Source of the DNA: an uncultured Lachnospiraceae bacterium
Lineage (GTDB): Bacteria; Bacillota; Clostridia; Lachnospirales; Lachnospiraceae
Assembly (NCBI GenBank): GCA_910584785.1
Contig: CAJUDX010000108.1
Span: forward strand, 1 to 7,060
DNA length: 7,060 nt
Reading direction: 5' to 3'
Part shown: positions 5,820 through 7,060 of the stretch, piece by piece
Numbering within the stretch: position 1 is the stretch's first letter
How the letters are laid out: every line of letters starts with the position of its first letter
Notes under the pieces: model-generated
The model's database searches: none
What the model was told of the DNA's origin: nothing
Seen by the model: the letters and a program-made list of their open reading frames with translations, nothing else
Made by a program: the position numbers and the translations under genes

Positions 5820-5895
5820 ATTATGTAATCAGCATCAATCGTTTTTATCATCTAATCAGAATCAAACATTTTTATTATGTAATCAGCATCAATCG
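5815..5895. repeat. Three 27-bp tandem repeats
   Basis: Units at 5815-5841, 5842-5868 and 5869-5895 each start TTTTTAT and contain TAATCAG. The outer two are identical; the middle one differs at six positions. The first unit supplies the T-run of the sRNA copy 2 terminator, and the array ends 17 bases before the tatD stop codon. There are no spacers, so it is not a CRISPR array. It probably arose by slippage, and copy number may vary between strains. Confidence 0.85.
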
Positions 5896-5912
5896 TTTTT
5901 CAGGAAAACGCA

Positions 5913-6701
5913 TCAGCAAAGCGCAAATACATGTTCTGTATTCTTTTTTGCCGCTTCCACTAATTCCTCCTCTGAAACCTTCATCCATTTTGCCAGTTCT
6001 TTTGCCACATAGACAATATTTTGCGGCACATTCACCCTCCCAAGTCCCTTTACATTTTTTGGAGTTAAATAAGGGGCATCGGTTTCAATCAAGATCCGAT
6101 CCAGAGGAATTATACTTACCGCCTCCCGCAGCGCCTTTCCCCGCACATCATCACAAATCCATCCGGTAATCCCAATCGAAAACCCCATTTCCAGGTATTT
6201 TTCCAACGTTTTTTTATTTCCGGTAAAGCAATGCACTACCGATTTTTTACAGATTTCAGGATGCTTTTTCAGTCGTTTAATAAAATCCTCCGACGCACTT
6301 CGCTCATGAAGGAATAAGGGCTTATCCCATTTCTCTGCAAGGACAATGTGCTTTTCCAGGCAGCGGATTTGATTTTCTTTCGTTGAAAACATCCGATCGT
6401 AATCCAGTCCGCACTCACCGACAGCAACAATCTTTGGATTTTCTGCAAGAATTTGCTCTATCTGCCGAAAATCTTCCTGCTTTGCCTGGTCTGCATGATG
6501 CGGATGAATCCCTGCCGTTCCAAATATACCAAACTCATCATGTGCTTTTAAAAATTCATGAATCTTCTTATTCTCCCTTGTACTCGTTCCCGTTAAAATA
6601 CAACCTATTCCATTTTTCGCTGCCTCATCCATCACACGTTTCGGATCAGGAAATTGCTTGCAAAACAGGTTTAAACCGATATCATAGTAAATAAGTGTCA
6701 T
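5913..6701 (-). CDS. tatD: TatD family metal-dependent DNase
   Basis: A 262-residue hydrolase of the TatD family: cytoplasmic, metal-dependent TIM-barrel nucleases linked to 3'-5' exonuclease activity and DNA repair. Visible: N-terminal YDIGLNLF (6-13), LTGTSTRE (36-43), GTAGIHPHHA (61-70), GECGLDYDRMFSTKENQ (95-111) with the metal-ligand Glu at 96, PLFLHER (128-134) with His132, VVHCFTG (155-161) with His157, ITGWICDD (178-185) and LIETDAPYLTP (204-214) with Asp208. Where the YabD/YcfH branch has an N-terminal HxH metal motif, this protein has DIGLN, like E. coli TatD itself (DIGVN), so it belongs to the TatD branch. The start is ATG at 6699-6701; the best ribosome site, GAAAGG (6715-6720), is 13 bases away, rather far, so initiation may be weak. 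No convincing promoter is seen just upstream. Length is typical. Confidence 0.93.
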   Translation of the reverse strand: MTLIYYDIGLNLFCKQFPDPKRVMDEAAKNGIGCILTGTSTRENKKIHEFLKAHDEFGIFGTAGIHPHHADQAKQEDFRQIEQILAENPKIVAVGECGLDYDRMFSTKENQIRCLEKHIVLAEKWDKPLFLHERSASEDFIKRLKKHPEICKKSVVHCFTGNKKTLEKYLEMGFSIGITGWICDDVRGKALREAVSIIPLDRILIETDAPYLTPKNVKGLGRVNVPQNIVYVAKELAKWMKVSEEELVEAAKKNTEHVFALC

Positions 6702-6758
6702 CGTCTCTAGTCATCCTTTCTTTATCAAAAATCATTAAATTCTAAAATCCACTTTTCT

Positions 6759-6945
6759 TTATAATTTTTCAATAAACCTTCGAATTTCAATAATATAATC
6801 TTCCACATCTTCTATTTTCTTTAAATTGTTCCAAATTCCTCTTAATTTCGCCAACTCCTCTTTTTCATAAGTTCCATTCTTCTCTTTTTCACAGCACTTC
6901 TTTAAATACTTTACAAATATATCTGTCACTTCTTTATTGGACCTA
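6759..6945 (-). pseudogene. 3' remnant of an unrecognised gene cut by an IS end
   Basis: On the minus strand, a frame open for 62 codons ends at TAA (6759-6761) and has no Met. It reads NKEVTDIFVKYLKKCCEK, then KEELAKLRGIWNNLKKIED and VEDYIIEIRRFIEKL: charged, helical and protein-like, with codons strongly favouring A and T, unlike tatD and recD2. The frame is broken by a TGA at 6948-6950, inside the sequence that looks like an insertion-sequence tip. It is therefore probably the C-terminal 60 residues of a gene whose front was removed. I do not recognise the family; the composition hints at horizontally acquired DNA. Confidence 0.5.
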
Positions 6946-7060
6946 TGTCAATACTCTGGACAAAAAAGTCGAAAGATTATACTGCTTTTTTTAGTTCCTC
7001 ATCCTCCTCGTATCATACTTTTTACAATCGAAACAAATTCCACCCAGCTTTCCGGGTAGC
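6946..7060 (-). mobile_element. Possible right end of an insertion sequence (IS3-like)
   Basis: A frame on the minus strand enters from the right edge and stops at TAA (7022-7024), reading ATRKAGWNLFRL. About 75 non-coding bases follow, ending in TTGTCCAGAGTATTGACA, whose last six bases (6946-6951) would be the element tip. A short gap between the transposase stop and a tip ending in CA, with a TGTCC motif just inside, fits many IS3-family elements, and the interruption of the neighbouring frame at this point supports an insertion boundary. Only the terminal codons are in the window, so the family is a guess, and the tail could belong to another gene. Confidence 0.35.

Noticed and set aside
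5815..5895. A CRISPR array.
   Set aside because: The repeats are directly adjacent with no unique spacers, there are just three of them, and there are no cas genes.
5711..6169. A plus-strand frame of about 150 codons.
   Set aside because: It starts inside the sRNA hairpin without a ribosome site, crosses a terminator and the 27-bp repeats, and runs antisense to tatD; its peptide repeats only reflect the DNA repeat.

Overview
The window looks like chromosome from a Clostridia-type Firmicute, most likely a Lachnospiraceae-like gut bacterium. This is inferred from the moderate GC with AT-rich intergenic DNA, strong AGGAGG-type ribosome sites, U-tailed intrinsic terminators, the pairing of a RecD2 helicase with a ComF-type phosphoribosyltransferase, and the protein sequences themselves. 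All four intact genes lie on the minus strand.

Layout from left to right. Positions 1-350 hold no gene: they contain a near-consensus minus-strand promoter (163-191) firing out of the left edge and two GC-rich inverted repeats. Positions 351-796 are a decayed GntR/FCD transcription regulator with internal stops and a frameshift. comF (849-1598) and recD2 (1625-3880) form a tight minus-strand pair. A strong intrinsic terminator (3909-3962) separates recD2 from an MreB/Mbl-type actin gene (4000-5013), which has a recognisable promoter and a leader of about 150 nt. Positions 5197-5912 are non-coding and hold the most unusual content of the window. On the right are tatD (5913-6701), the 3' remnant of an unknown gene (6759-6945), and what looks like the right end of an insertion sequence running off the window (6946-7060).

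The unusual part is a tandem pair of paralogous, apparently non-coding plus-strand RNA genes (about 5281-5458 and 5661-5819), with start-to-start distance exactly 380 bp. Each has a TATACT -10 element without a good -35, a 22-bp direct repeat resembling an E. coli Pho box placed six bases before the -10, a 5' hairpin capped by a GAAA tetraloop, a variable hairpin, an identical 28-nt block, a strong CCGG-based hairpin followed by a run of 5-6 C, an identical 12-nt ACCTACCATTCC block, and an intrinsic terminator. Stem positions covary between the copies. I could not assign them to a named RNA family. The simplest reading is a pair of sibling regulatory sRNAs under an OmpR/PhoB-type activator, possibly induced by phosphate starvation; the structure is visible, the regulation and targets are inference.

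The protein genes are housekeeping: cell-shape cytoskeleton (mreB), DNA processing and repair (recD2, tatD) and a competence-related phosphoribosyltransferase (comF). recD2 starts only 28 nt after the terminator that follows mreB, which leaves no obvious room for a separate promoter, so recD2-comF expression may depend on readthrough.
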